Part shown: one piece after another, positions 14,099 to 22,532 of the stretch
Layout of the letters: the number at the start of each line of letters is the position of its first letter
How positions within the stretch are numbered: the stretch's first letter is position 1
Source of the DNA: Burkholderiales bacterium
Lineage (GTDB): Bacteria > Pseudomonadota > Gammaproteobacteria > Burkholderiales > JAEUOS01
Reading direction: 5' to 3'
Length of the DNA stretch: 24,069 bases
Assembly (NCBI GenBank): GCA_947456845.1
Contig: CANGUJ010000013.1
Coordinates: forward strand, 1 to 24,069
Program-made: the position numbers and the translations under genes
The notes under the pieces: model-generated
The model's input: only the letters and a program-made list of their open reading frames with translations
What the model was told of the DNA's origin: nothing
The model's database searches: none

Positions 14099-15472
14099 TC
14101 AGTGGCGCAGGCCGGCGGGCGCGGCCTTGGGTTTGGCGGTCATGGGTAGCGGTGTCAGGGTGGCCACGGTGAGCGTGTCGTCGCCGAAATATCGCGCGGC
14201 CACCGCCTTGACCTGCCCGGCGGTGACGGCGCGTATCTTTTCGAGCGCCCGGTCGATCTGCCTGTGCGACAGGCCGCTCATCTCGAACTGGGCGATCTCC
14301 ATCGCCTGGCCGAAGATCGAGTCGCGCTTGTAGACCTGGGCCGCCACCACCTGCGCCTTGACGCGCTTGAGTTCTTCCTCGCTGATGCCTTCGTCGGCGA
14401 TGCGGCGCACCTCGCCGCGCAGGGCCTCTTCGAGCTCGGCCACCGTCCTGCCCGCCGCCGGCGTACCTTCGAGGACGAACAGCACCGGGCCGCGCGCGGT
14501 GTTGTCGTAACCGGCGCCGGCGTCGCTGGCGATGCGCGAGCCGCGCACCAGGTTGCGCGACAGGCGTGCGCCCTGATGGCCGTCGAGCACGCCGGCGAGC
14601 ACCTCGAGCGCGTGGGCGTCGTCGTCTTTTTCGACATCGACGATGCGCGGCGCGCGCCAGGCCAGCGCCACATACGGCAACTCCGCCGGCGCCTTGACGT
14701 TGACGCGGCGGATGCCGGTTTGCTCGGGCTCGTCCTGGGCCTTGCGCTCGGGCAGCAGCTTGGGCCTGGCGCCGCCGTAGTACTTCTTCGCCAGCCGCAC
14801 CACCTCGTCCGGGCTGGCATCGCCGGTGACGATCAGCACCGCGTTGTTCGGCGCATACCAGGTCTTGTACCAGGCCCGCGCGTCGGCGCCCTTCATGGTT
14901 TCCAGGTCGCGCATCCAGCCGATCACCGGCGTTCGGTACGGATTGGCCTTGTAGGCTGTGGCCATCAGGGTTTCATGCACCAGCGCGCGCGGCTGGTCAT
15001 CGGTGCGCAGGCGGCGCTCCTCCATGACCACCTTGATCTCCTTGGCGAACTCCGCGTCGGAGAGTTGCAGATTGCTCATGCGGTCCGCCTCGAGCTTCAT
15101 CACCAGTTCGAGCTTCGACTTGTGCACCTGCTGGAAATAGGCGGTGTAGTCGCGACTGGTGAAGGCGTTTTCACGCCCCCCGGCAGCGGCCACGCGACGC
15201 GAGAACTCCCCCGGCTTGAGCGTCTTCGTGCCCTTGAACATCATATGTTCCAGCACATGCGCCACGCCGGTGACGCCATTGACTTCATCGATGCTGCCGG
15301 CGCGGTACCACACCATGTGGGCCACCGTGGGGGCGCGGGTGTCCTGCTTGACGATGATCTTCAGGCCATTGGGCAAGGTGGTTTCGAAGGCGTCGACCGC
15401 CGCCGCTGGCGCGGCAGAGCCGACCAAAAGGGCGAACGCGGCTGCGCTCACCCGGAGTCCGGGGGTTTTCAT
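14099..15472 (-). CDS. M16 family zinc metallopeptidase, catalytic subunit, exported
   Basis: A 457-aa pitrilysin-type protease with a signal peptide (residues 1-25, ending APAAA). The zinc motif is HVLEH (72-76), and the third ligand is a Glu in KVVMEERR about 75 residues later. It also has GGRENAFTSRDYTAYFQ and a YAPNNAVLIVTGD segment typical of the family. The start ATG at 15470-15472 is chosen because it opens the signal peptide; the frame upstream crosses the divergent ftsY promoter region. It is first in a two-gene operon with its inactive partner. Likely job: degrading peptides in the periplasm. Confidence 0.92.
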   Translation of the reverse strand: MKTPGLRVSAAAFALLVGSAAPAAAVDAFETTLPNGLKIIVKQDTRAPTVAHMVWYRAGSIDEVNGVTGVAHVLEHMMFKGTKTLKPGEFSRRVAAAGGRENAFTSRDYTAYFQQVHKSKLELVMKLEADRMSNLQLSDAEFAKEIKVVMEERRLRTDDQPRALVHETLMATAYKANPYRTPVIGWMRDLETMKGADARAWYKTWYAPNNAVLIVTGDASPDEVVRLAKKYYGGARPKLLPERKAQDEPEQTGIRRVNVKAPAELPYVALAWRAPRIVDVEKDDDAHALEVLAGVLDGHQGARLSRNLVRGSRIASDAGAGYDNTARGPVLFVLEGTPAAGRTVAELEEALRGEVRRIADEGISEEELKRVKAQVVAAQVYKRDSIFGQAMEIAQFEMSGLSHRQIDRALEKIRAVTAGQVKAVAARYFGDDTLTVATLTPLPMTAKPKAAPAGLRH

Positions 15473-15595
15473 CGGGTGGCTCTTGTTAGAATCGCAGTCG
15501 GTTGCATCGCCACCACCTTGATCCGGCAGGCGCGGCGGAACCGACTCCTTGAATGGTACGCGTTGTTGGACGGGTGGAAGCCGCTTCAAGTTCCG
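15473..15595. promoter_or_regulatory. Divergent intergenic region between the M16 operon and ftsY
   Basis: This 123-bp gap separates two divergent transcription units, so it should hold promoters for both. On the plus strand a TAGAAT hexamer at 15487-15492 is a fair -10 element, but no matching -35 with a 16-18 bp spacer was found. No hairpins of note. Confidence 0.35.
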
Positions 15596-16630
15596 ATGTT
15601 TTCCTTTTTCAAGCCAAAACCCGCGCCCGAAGCGGTGCCGCCGGCCCTTCCGGCCGCGCCGGCGCCGGCAGCACCGACCCTGCCCGCGGCCGCCGTTGCA
15701 GCGGTTGCGCCTGAACCGGCGCCCGCCAAGGCCTCCTGGACCGAGCGCCTCAAGGCAGGGCTGACCAAGACCCGCGCCCAGCTCACCTCGCTCTTCACCG
15801 GCATCAAGGTCGATGAGGCGCTGTTCGAGGAACTCGAGTTCGCCTTGATATCGGCCGACTGCGGCGTGGACGCCTCGCAGCACCTGATCAGGCAGTTGCG
15901 CGAACGTGCCAAGCGCGATGCCATCGAGGACGGCGAGACCCTGAAGCGCGCCCTGGCCGACCTGATCGCCGCCCTGCTCGCGCCGCTCGAGAAACCGCTC
16001 GACCTCGACCAGGCCAAACCGCTGGTGCTGATGATCGCCGGCGTCAACGGGGTCGGCAAGACCACCTCGATCGGCAAGCTGGCGAAATACTTCCAGTCAC
16101 AGGGCAAGAGCATCCTCCTGGCGGCCGGCGACACCTTCCGCGCCGCCGCGCGCGAGCAGTTGATGACCTGGGGCGAGCGCAATAACGTGGTGGTGATCTC
16201 GCAGGAGAGCGGCGATCCGGCGGCAGTGATCTTCGACTCGGTGCATGCGGCGCGCGCACGCGGCATCGACATCCTCATGGCGGACACCGCCGGACGGCTG
16301 CCGACGCAAAGCAACCTGATGGATGAAATCCGCAAGGTCAAGCGGGTCATCGCCAAGGCCGATGCGGCCGCGCCGCATGAAGTGATGCTGGTGATCGATG
16401 CCAATACCGGCCAGAACGCGGTCGCTCAGGTGAAGGCGTTCGACGACGCGCTGGGCCTGACCGGGCTGGTGGTGACCAAGCTCGACGGCACGGCCAAGGG
16501 CGGCGTGCTGGCGGCGATCGCACGCGCGCGGCCGGTGCCGGTGCGCTTCATCGGCGTGGGCGAAGGCATAGATGACCTGCGCCCGTTCGTGGCACGCGAG
16601 TTCGCCGACGCCATGCTCGGCCTGGACTGA
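15596..16630 (+). CDS. ftsY: Signal recognition particle receptor FtsY
   Basis: A 344-aa GTPase that docks SRP-ribosome complexes at the membrane. It begins MFSFFKPK, followed by an Ala-Pro-rich acidic-poor linker (10-45), a four-helix N domain (about 48-130) and the NG GTPase domain. G motifs are GVNGVGKTT (149-157), DTFRAAA (179-185), DTAGR (230-234), TKLDG (294-298) and the closing GVGEGIDDLRPF. The A domain is much shorter than in E. coli, as is common in other bacteria. The ATG at 15596 is the only start giving a sensible N terminus; the frame open far upstream is antisense to the M16 gene. It leads the ftsY-ftsE-ftsX operon. Confidence 0.97.
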   Translation: MFSFFKPKPAPEAVPPALPAAPAPAAPTLPAAAVAAVAPEPAPAKASWTERLKAGLTKTRAQLTSLFTGIKVDEALFEELEFALISADCGVDASQHLIRQLRERAKRDAIEDGETLKRALADLIAALLAPLEKPLDLDQAKPLVLMIAGVNGVGKTTSIGKLAKYFQSQGKSILLAAGDTFRAAAREQLMTWGERNNVVVISQESGDPAAVIFDSVHAARARGIDILMADTAGRLPTQSNLMDEIRKVKRVIAKADAAAPHEVMLVIDANTGQNAVAQVKAFDDALGLTGLVVTKLDGTAKGGVLAAIARARPVPVRFIGVGEGIDDLRPFVAREFADAMLGLD

Positions 16631-16647
16631 ACGCGGCCGCCGGCGCG

Positions 16648-17313
16648 ATGATCGAGTTTTCCGCCGTCACCAAGCGCTATCCCGGCGGATACGAGGCGCT
16701 CAAGTCGGTGAACCTGACCATCGCGGACGGCGATTTGCTGTTCATCACCGGGCATTCCGGCGCAGGCAAGAGCACGCTCCTCAAATTGCTGCCGGTGATC
16801 GAGCGCGCCACCAGCGGCAGCGTGATCGTCAACGGGCAGAACGTGTCTGCGATGCGCCCGGCGGCCATCCCCTACCTGCGCCGCAACATCGGCCAGATCT
16901 TCCAGGACCAGAAGCTGCTCTACGACCGCAGCGTTTTCGACAACGTGATGCTGCCGTTGTCGGTCACCGGCGTGCCGTTCAAGGACGGCGCCAAGCGCGC
17001 GCGCGCCGCGCTAGACAAGGTGGGCCTGCTCACGCGCGAGAAGGCCAATCCGATCGCGCTGTCCGGAGGCGAGCAGCAGCGGCTGGCGATTGCGCGAGCG
17101 ATCGTCAACAGGCCGTCGATCATCATCGCCGACGAACCGACCTCCAACCTGGACGCCGATTACGCCGCGGAGATCATCGACCTGTTCGTGGCCTTCCACC
17201 AGGTGGGCGTGACGCTCGTCATCGCCACGCATGACGAGTCCGCCGTCAGCCGCGCCGCCGCGCGCGCCACGGTGCGCAGCGTGCAGCTCAGGAGCGGGGA
17301 GCTGGTGGCGTGA
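16648..17313 (+). CDS. ftsE: Cell division ATP-binding protein FtsE
   Basis: A 221-aa ABC ATPase. Walker A is GHSGAGKS (35-42), the Q-loop QIFQDQ follows at about 83-88, the signature is LSGGEQQ (138-144), Walker B is IIIADEP (158-164), and the switch His is in IATHD. The segment RRNIGQIFQDQKLLYDRSVF is characteristic of FtsE. With FtsX it forms the membrane complex that activates murein hydrolases at the septum. It starts 17 bp after ftsY without an obvious ribosome site, so coupling to ftsY translation is likely. Confidence 0.96.
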   Translation: MIEFSAVTKRYPGGYEALKSVNLTIADGDLLFITGHSGAGKSTLLKLLPVIERATSGSVIVNGQNVSAMRPAAIPYLRRNIGQIFQDQKLLYDRSVFDNVMLPLSVTGVPFKDGAKRARAALDKVGLLTREKANPIALSGGEQQRLAIARAIVNRPSIIIADEPTSNLDADYAAEIIDLFVAFHQVGVTLVIATHDESAVSRAAARATVRSVQLRSGELVA

Positions 17314-18218
17314 AGGCCTGGCTGACGCTGCACTGGATGGCCTTCCTGGGCACGGTGGCCAAGCTGGCTGTCACGCCCTTCGCGACGCTCTTGAACGTGC
17401 TGGTAATCGGGGTCGCGCTGGCGCTGCCGGCCGGCGCCTATACCCTGCTGGTCAATCTGCAGCAAGCGGTGCGCAACGTCTCGAGCGATCCGGAGTTTTC
17501 GGCCTTCCTGGCGCTGGATGTCAAGAAGGACGAAGTTGCCGACCTCGACCGCCGCCTGCGCGCCCTGCCCGGCGTCGCGCGTGTCGAGTTCCGCTCGCGC
17601 GAGGCTGCGCTCGCCGAATTCCGCCAGCATCCTTCGATGGGCGACGTGATCGCCGCGCTCGACAAGAACCCGCTGCCTGACGCCTTCATCGTCCGCCTGA
17701 CCGATACCAACGCCGAAGACCTGGACCGCCTGGCCGAGAAGGTGCGCGGCTGGGCCAACGTGGAACACGTGCAAGTCGATTCCGCCTGGGTGCGCCGCGT
17801 GGCGGCCGCGGTAGGGCTCGGACGCGTGGCCGTCCTGATCCTGGCCGGGCTGCTGTCGGTTGCGCTGCTGGCCGTCACCTTCAACACCATCCGCCTGCAG
17901 ATCCTTACCCAGCGTGAGGAAATCGCGGTCTCGAAACTGCTGGGCGCCACCAACGGCACCATTCGTCGGCCGTTCTATTACTTCGGCGCCCTGCTCGGGG
18001 TCCTGGGCGGCGGTGCCGCCCTTGGCATCGTGTACGGCGCGTTTTACCTGCTCAACCACAGCGTGGCACAGTTCGCGGCGCTGTACGCATCGGATTTCCG
18101 GCTGGGTGCCCTGCCGCCCGAGGACATGGCATCCATCCTGGGCTTCGCCGCGGCACTGGGACTGGCGGGTGCGTGGCTGTCGGTATCGCAGCACCTGCGC
18201 GAGTTCGAGCCGCGTTAG
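17310..18218 (+). CDS. ftsX: Cell division protein FtsX
   Basis: A 302-aa permease-like partner of FtsE. It has one membrane span near the N terminus (about 22-45), a periplasmic domain of some 115 residues including LSVDTNAEDLDRLAEKV-like text, and three spans in the C-terminal half (VAVLILAGLLSVALLAVTF, the YFGALLGVLGGGAALGIVYG region and ILGFAAALGLAGAWL). The cytoplasmic loop REEIAVSKLLGATNGTIRRPF is a typical FtsX signature. The GTG start overlaps the ftsE stop (GTGA). FtsEX passes ATP-driven conformational change to cell wall hydrolases. Confidence 0.95.
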   Translation: MKAWLTLHWMAFLGTVAKLAVTPFATLLNVLVIGVALALPAGAYTLLVNLQQAVRNVSSDPEFSAFLALDVKKDEVADLDRRLRALPGVARVEFRSREAALAEFRQHPSMGDVIAALDKNPLPDAFIVRLTDTNAEDLDRLAEKVRGWANVEHVQVDSAWVRRVAAAVGLGRVAVLILAGLLSVALLAVTFNTIRLQILTQREEIAVSKLLGATNGTIRRPFYYFGALLGVLGGGAALGIVYGAFYLLNHSVAQFAALYASDFRLGALPPEDMASILGFAAALGLAGAWLSVSQHLREFEPR

Positions 18219-18227
18219 GCGGCGGGT

Positions 18228-18248
18228 AGGCGGCGACGCCCCGCCTTT
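18228..18248 (+). terminator. Weak hairpin after ftsX
   Basis: AGGCGG (18228-18233) and CCGCCT (18241-18246) can pair around a 7-nt loop and are followed by only two further T. It lies in the 28-bp gap between convergent ftsX and sco and may end ftsX transcripts, but the T-run is poor. Confidence 0.3.
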
Positions 18249-18858
18249 AGCTCCCCGCGAGCAGGAGGCGGATATCCGAGACCAGCCGCTCGAGGGACGC
18301 TGCGGGTTCGCTCGCGGGAGCCGGGCGCACGAACAGGCGCAAGCGACCCTGCGGATCGAACACATAGGTGCCGGCGGAATGGTCCATGGTGTAGCTGCCC
18401 GGCGCCTTGCCAGGCACCTTCTGGTAGAAGACCTTGAAATCCTTGGCCACGGCAGCGGTGGTCGTCATGTCGCCATACAGGCCCACGAAACTCGGGTGAA
18501 ACGCCGGCACATACTGGGCGAGCAGGGCCTGGGTGTCGCGCTCGGGATCGATCGTGATGAAAAGCACCTGCAGCTTCCCGGCGTCGGCGCCGAGCCTGGC
18601 GACCACCTCGCGCATTTCCGCCAGCGCGGTCGGGCACACGTCCGGACACTGGGTGAACCCGAAGAACACCGTGACGACCTTGCCTTTGTAGTCGGCCAGG
18701 GTGACCTTCCTGCCGTTGTGGTCGGTCAGCGCGAAGCCCTTGGCGTAGTCGGCGCCGGTGATGTCGGTGTTGCGGAACTGGGGCTTGCCGTCCCCGCAGC
18801 CGGCCAGTGCCGCGGCCACGCAGACGAACAAGGCGCAGGCGAGATGCCGCAGGCTCAT
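18247..18858 (-). CDS. sco: SCO1/SenC copper chaperone, lipoprotein
   Basis: A 203-aa thioredoxin-fold protein that delivers copper to, or keeps reduced, the CuA site of cytochrome c oxidase. A lipobox LAGC places the lipid-anchored Cys at 21. The copper ligands are the CPDVC pair (C71, C75) and H160 in TMDHSAGTYVFDP. The GKVVTVFFGFTQCPDVCPTAL segment and FITIDPERDT are classic Sco features. It is the last gene of the oxidase assembly operon; its ATG overlaps the ctaB stop by 4 bp. Confidence 0.95.
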   Translation of the reverse strand: MSLRHLACALFVCVAAALAGCGDGKPQFRNTDITGADYAKGFALTDHNGRKVTLADYKGKVVTVFFGFTQCPDVCPTALAEMREVVARLGADAGKLQVLFITIDPERDTQALLAQYVPAFHPSFVGLYGDMTTTAAVAKDFKVFYQKVPGKAPGSYTMDHSAGTYVFDPQGRLRLFVRPAPASEPAASLERLVSDIRLLLAGS

Positions 18859-19766
18859 GGGGACAGGTAGGGCTGCAGGTAGTGGTCGACTAGCAGGGCC
18901 GCAAACAGCGCGGCGAGGTAGTAGAGCGAATACGTGAAGGTCGCGCGGGCCTGCTGGTCGCTGTAGGAAAGATAGAGCTTCACCGCATGGCGGATGAACC
19001 CGGCGGCCAGGATCACCGCCGAGGCCAGATAGACCCAGCCGCTCATGCGGATGGCGAAGGGCAGTATGCTCACCGCGCCCAACAGAACGGTGTAGAGCAG
19101 AATGTGGAGCTGGGTGAATCGCTGGCCATGGGTCACCGGCAGCATCGGCAGGCCGGATCTGCGGTAGTCCTCGACGCGGTACAGGGCGAGCGCCCAGAAA
19201 TGCGGCGGGGTCCACACGAAAATGATCAGCACCAGCAGCACGGCCTCGGGGCCCACCTCGCCGGTGACCGCGGCCCAGCCGAGCGCCGGCGGCATCGCGC
19301 CCGACAGTCCGCCGATGACGATGTTCTGCGGCGTGGTCGGCTTGAGCAGCACGGTATAGATGAACGCATAGCCGAAGAAGGTGGCGATGGTGAGCCACAT
19401 CGTCAGGGCATTCACCCACACCAGCAGCAGCGCGCTGCCGACGGCGGCCAGGGCCAGGGCGAAGACCAGCGCCTGCGGCGTGGTGAGTTCGCCGCGCGCC
19501 ATCGGGCGGGCGCGGGTTCGCGCCATCTGGGCGTCGATGCGCTGCTCGATCAGGCAGTTCACCGCGAAGGCGCCCCCGGCAAGCAGCCAGATGCCGATGG
19601 TGCCCGCGACGAGCACCGCCGGCTCCACCATCCCGGGGGTGGCGAGGAACATGCCGATGACCGCGCAGAACACCGCCAGCATGGTCACGCGCGGTTTGGT
19701 CAGTTCGGCGAACTGGCGCAACCGTTGGCTGGCGGAAGGCGCACGATCTGCGCTGGAGACTTGCAT
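18855..19766 (-). CDS. ctaB: Protohaem IX farnesyltransferase (haem O synthase)
   Basis: A 303-aa UbiA-family prenyltransferase with about eight to nine membrane spans. The prenyl-diphosphate site is visible as NCLIEQRIDAQMARTRARP (from N70), and the second loop contains VWTPPHFWALALYRVEDYRR. The N terminus carries the usual ELTKPRVT. It adds farnesyl to haem B to make haem O, which CtaA then oxidises. It lies 4 bp after ctaA and overlaps sco, so haem synthesis and copper delivery are expressed together. Confidence 0.96.
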   Translation of the reverse strand: MQVSSADRAPSASQRLRQFAELTKPRVTMLAVFCAVIGMFLATPGMVEPAVLVAGTIGIWLLAGGAFAVNCLIEQRIDAQMARTRARPMARGELTTPQALVFALALAAVGSALLLVWVNALTMWLTIATFFGYAFIYTVLLKPTTPQNIVIGGLSGAMPPALGWAAVTGEVGPEAVLLVLIIFVWTPPHFWALALYRVEDYRRSGLPMLPVTHGQRFTQLHILLYTVLLGAVSILPFAIRMSGWVYLASAVILAAGFIRHAVKLYLSYSDQQARATFTYSLYYLAALFAALLVDHYLQPYLSP

Positions 19767-19770
19767 GGTG

Positions 19771-20889
19771 TCAGGAGGCTCGCGCCAGCCCGGCGGTGGC
19801 GGCGGCGGCAGGCGCGGAAACGGCGAGGCGCGAGTTTAGCAGCGCGAGCAGGGCCGCAAGGGCCGCCGCGCCGCCGTTGTGGATCACGGCCACCGCCAGC
19901 GGCCAGGTGAAGACCACGTTCGACACGCCGGTGAGCACCTGCAGGCCGATCAGCGCAAGCAGCGCAACGCCGATGCCGCGCAGGGCAGGGACGCGCGCCG
20001 ATGCGCGCCACAGGCGAGCGGCCAGCCAGACGACGGCCACGGTCACCACCAGGGCGAAGACGCGATGCACCCAGTGGATGGCGACCAGCGCCTGCATGGA
20101 CAGCAGGGTTCCGTCGTCGTTCATGCCGAGCGGGCGGGTAAGGTCGAATCCGCGCGCGAAATCGGCTTCCGGGACTACGGCACCGTTGCACAGGGGAAAG
20201 TCCGCGCATGCGAGCACCGCATAGTTGGTGCTCACCCAGCCACCCAGGGCGATCTGCATGAACACCAGGGCCAGCACGATGAAAGCCGGCGCGCGCAGGT
20301 GTGCGGCCGCATCTTCGGGTATGCGCGCGGGTTCGGTGCGCGCCGCCAGTGCCGCCAACGCGCACAGCAGCAGCACGCCCAGGAGCAGGTGCATGGTGAC
20401 GATCACCGGCATGAGCTTCAGGGTGACCGTCCAGGCGCCGAACGCCCCCTGGACGCACACCAGCACGAACAGGGCCGTGGCCGGCCAGGGCGAACGCTGC
20501 GTCCGCTCGCGATGCAGCCAGGCCAGCGCCATCAGGACGGTGATCAATACCCCCACCCCCATGGCGAAGTATCGATGCAGCATTTCGATCCACGCCTTGG
20601 TGAAGGTGACCGGACCGCTCGGCATGGCCGCTTCGGCCGCGCGAATATGGTCTGCAGCGGCCAGGGGCGTGGACTGACCGTAGCACCCCGGCCAGTCGGG
20701 ACAGCCCAGGCCGGAGTCTGTCAGCCGGGTGAAAGCCCCGAACATGATCAGGTCGAAAGTGAGAAAGGCGGTCACCCACACCAGTTTGCGGTACTTGTCG
20801 GTGTCGCTCCTGGCCCATACCCAAACCAGCGGCATCGAGGCGACCAGCAGGCCAACCAGCAGCAACTCGATGATGGCGGAGGTACTCAT
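19771..20889 (-). CDS. ctaA: Haem A synthase, COX15/CtaA family
   Basis: A 372-aa protein with eight spans in two similar halves. The haem-ligand histidines are H105 in EMLHRYF, H167 in TMHLLLG, H272/H275 in IHWVHRVF, and H337 in VIHNGG. The conserved Glu before the first His is E102. Paired cysteines in each periplasmic loop (C63/C69 and C228/C234) match the type of CtaA that uses a disulfide. The TRLTDSGLGCPDWPGCYG segment is diagnostic. The ATG shares one base with the stop of the upstream Sco-like gene (TGATG); the open frame farther upstream is not used. Confidence 0.95.
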   Translation of the reverse strand: MSTSAIIELLLVGLLVASMPLVWVWARSDTDKYRKLVWVTAFLTFDLIMFGAFTRLTDSGLGCPDWPGCYGQSTPLAAADHIRAAEAAMPSGPVTFTKAWIEMLHRYFAMGVGVLITVLMALAWLHRERTQRSPWPATALFVLVCVQGAFGAWTVTLKLMPVIVTMHLLLGVLLLCALAALAARTEPARIPEDAAAHLRAPAFIVLALVFMQIALGGWVSTNYAVLACADFPLCNGAVVPEADFARGFDLTRPLGMNDDGTLLSMQALVAIHWVHRVFALVVTVAVVWLAARLWRASARVPALRGIGVALLALIGLQVLTGVSNVVFTWPLAVAVIHNGGAAALAALLALLNSRLAVSAPAAAATAGLARAS

Positions 20890-21452
20890 CAGCCAACCCG
20901 CGAGTACTTGAGCAGGCGCGCGAGGTCGCGGCTCATCTTCATGGGGTCTGCGCCCTTCGGGTAGCGCAGCACGAGATTGCCCAGCGGGTCGATCAGGTAG
21001 ATATGCTCGCTGCGCGCGCCAGTGGCCGGGAAAGCGCTGTCGAGCGGCGCGTCGCCGGCGCGCAGCATCTTCATGCCGTCGTACTCGCGCATGAGCTGGG
21101 TCGACAATTGCGCCTGGTCGGTGATGACCCAGGCGCGTTCGACACGGTCGCGCTCCTTGCCCTGCATGGTGCGCAATTGGCGCATCTTGAACAGCTTGTC
21201 GGTACATTCCGCGGCGCAGTCGCCGCCGTCGAAGGTCAGCAGAGTCCACTTGCCCTTGAAATCGGCGCTACGAAACGGCGTGCCGTCGAGCAGCGCGAGG
21301 GTCATGTCGGGCAGGGGTTTCACCGGTTCGATGAGCGTGCCGTAGTTGACCCGGCCGTCGGGTCGGAAGAAATAGTAGGTCACATACGAGGCCACCACCG
21401 GCGAGGCGCAGACCAGGAAGATCAGCAGAAGCTTGATGCGACCGGTCGTCAT
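20889..21452 (-). CDS. Sco-like thioredoxin-fold membrane protein of the cytochrome oxidase cluster
   Basis: A 187-aa protein with one N-terminal membrane anchor (LLLIFLVCASPVVASYVTYYFF, about 8-29) and a periplasmic domain. A CxxxC pair sits in DGGDCAAECTDK (C79, C83), followed about 67 residues later by H150 in SEHIYLIDPLGNLVLRYP, the same metal-ligand spacing style as Sco. In many annotations this family is only called a transmembrane or cytochrome oxidase-associated protein. Its place between SURF1 and ctaA supports a copper or redox role in oxidase assembly. The ATG at 21452 is used because it opens the anchor and lies 19 bp after the SURF1 stop. A copper function is inferred from residues and context. 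Confidence 0.85.
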   Translation of the reverse strand: MTTGRIKLLLIFLVCASPVVASYVTYYFFRPDGRVNYGTLIEPVKPLPDMTLALLDGTPFRSADFKGKWTLLTFDGGDCAAECTDKLFKMRQLRTMQGKERDRVERAWVITDQAQLSTQLMREYDGMKMLRAGDAPLDSAFPATGARSEHIYLIDPLGNLVLRYPKGADPMKMSRDLARLLKYSRVG

Positions 21453-21471
21453 GGCGTCTCGGTAGGCGTCT

Positions 21472-22218
21472 TCACGCGTCTCTAGGTGGCTTGTCATGAT
21501 GGAAGAAGGTGAAAAACAGGAACAGTGAGAGGATGAGGACGGCAAGGGAATACCACTGGAAGGCGTAGCCGCGGTGCTTGGCTGCCGTCATGCCGGCGTC
21601 GACGGCGGGCCCGACATCGGGCGCGCGGATCAGCCCGTCGGTGGCGCCATCACCGCCTTGGCGCAGCATGAAGGGCTGAACCTGCATGCCGGTGCGTTCG
21701 GCGAACTTTTCCGGCGTCAGGTTTTGCCAAAGGGGTCCGGTGTCGGTGTTTTCCTTCAATTCCAGGGTGCGGCGCGGCGCGATATAGGCGCGACCACGAA
21801 TTTCCACCATACCGGACGGGGTGCCCACCGGCGGCAACTTTGTCCGATCGGCCGCCGGCTGCACGATGCCACGGTCGACCAGGACCACCGTGCCGCCGCC
21901 CGCAGGACGCAGCGGCGTGACGACTGCCATTCCCGTCGCACGGCCGGCGAACCGGTTGTCCCAGTAGACTGTGGCGGCGGGGATAAATTCCCCGCGCACC
22001 ACCAGTTTCCGACCGTCTACCGACTCGGCGGCAAGCGCAGCGCCGCCGAGCGCCACATCGACCGCGTCGCGTCCGGCCGCAGCGCGGGATTCGATTTCGT
22101 CCTTTTGCAGCGCGCGCACGCTTTGCCAGTAGCCTGCCCAGGTCGCAAGCGCGATGGCTGCGCCGGCCGCCAGGGCCGGAAACAGCCGAAATGCGGGTCG
22201 TTGACGCAGGCGAATCAT
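21472..22218 (-). CDS. SURF1 family protein, cytochrome oxidase assembly
   Basis: A 248-aa protein with the SURF1 topology: one span at each end (about 15-31 and 226-243) around a periplasmic domain. Family motifs seen are LATWAGYWQSVRALQKDE near the N terminus, VVRGEFIPAATVYWDNR, VLVDRGIVQP and the C-terminal HRGYAFQWYSLAVLILSLFLFF. SURF1 assists insertion of haem a into subunit I. The ATG at 22216-22218 starts the first basic segment; the frame upstream overlaps the divergent DUF2909 gene and is ignored. It heads the SURF1 / Sco-like / ctaA / ctaB / sco operon. Confidence 0.93.
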   Translation of the reverse strand: MIRLRQRPAFRLFPALAAGAAIALATWAGYWQSVRALQKDEIESRAAAGRDAVDVALGGAALAAESVDGRKLVVRGEFIPAATVYWDNRFAGRATGMAVVTPLRPAGGGTVVLVDRGIVQPAADRTKLPPVGTPSGMVEIRGRAYIAPRRTLELKENTDTGPLWQNLTPEKFAERTGMQVQPFMLRQGGDGATDGLIRAPDVGPAVDAGMTAAKHRGYAFQWYSLAVLILSLFLFFTFFHHDKPPRDA

Positions 22219-22296
22219 GCGGGCACCGGAACCGGGCACAATAGCGCTTGGCGGGCCCGGGCGGCTTCGTGGACCGCAACCTTCCCGCAAGCACCG
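22219..22296. promoter_or_regulatory. Divergent region between SURF1 and the DUF2909 gene
   Basis: These 78 bp separate divergent genes, so both starts need promoters here or inside neighbouring genes. No convincing -35/-10 pair was found on either strand. Confidence 0.25.
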
Positions 22297-22500
22297 ATGA
22301 AACTCATTCCCGCATTCATACTTGTGACCATCCTGGCCAGCCTTGGCTCCGCACTGTATTTCATGATCAAGGACGGCAGCAGGACCCGCCGAACGGTTCA
22401 GGCCTTGACGGTGCGCATTTCGCTTTCGGTCGCCCTGTTCCTGTTTCTCATGCTTGGTTACTGGATGGGCTGGTTCGTGCCGAACCAGCGTCCGTTCTAG
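22297..22500 (+). CDS. Twin transmembrane protein, DUF2909 family
   Basis: A 67-aa protein with two membrane helices (IPAFILVTILASLGSALYFMI and ISLSVALFLFLMLGYWMGWF) joined by a basic loop KDGSRTRRTVQALTVR. This two-helix pattern and the position between coxC and SURF1 on the opposite strand match the small DUF2909 proteins found next to oxidase genes in beta- and gammaproteobacteria. Its role is unknown. The shared hairpin after its stop (22538-22557) may also end its transcript. Confidence 0.85.
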   Translation: MKLIPAFILVTILASLGSALYFMIKDGSRTRRTVQALTVRISLSVALFLFLMLGYWMGWFVPNQRPF

Positions 22501-22532
22501 ACGGGGCCGCCGCAGCCCTGTGGTTTCCAATG

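Noticed and set aside
14264..15595. Plus-strand extension of the ftsY frame upstream of its start, antisense to the M16 gene
   Set aside because: The sequence is not FtsY-like, and the minus strand holds a full M16 peptidase. FtsY begins naturally at 15596.
20890..21249. Upstream extension of the ctaA frame
   Set aside because: It overlaps the Sco-like gene in another frame and lacks membrane-protein character; the ATG at 20889 gives the normal CtaA start.
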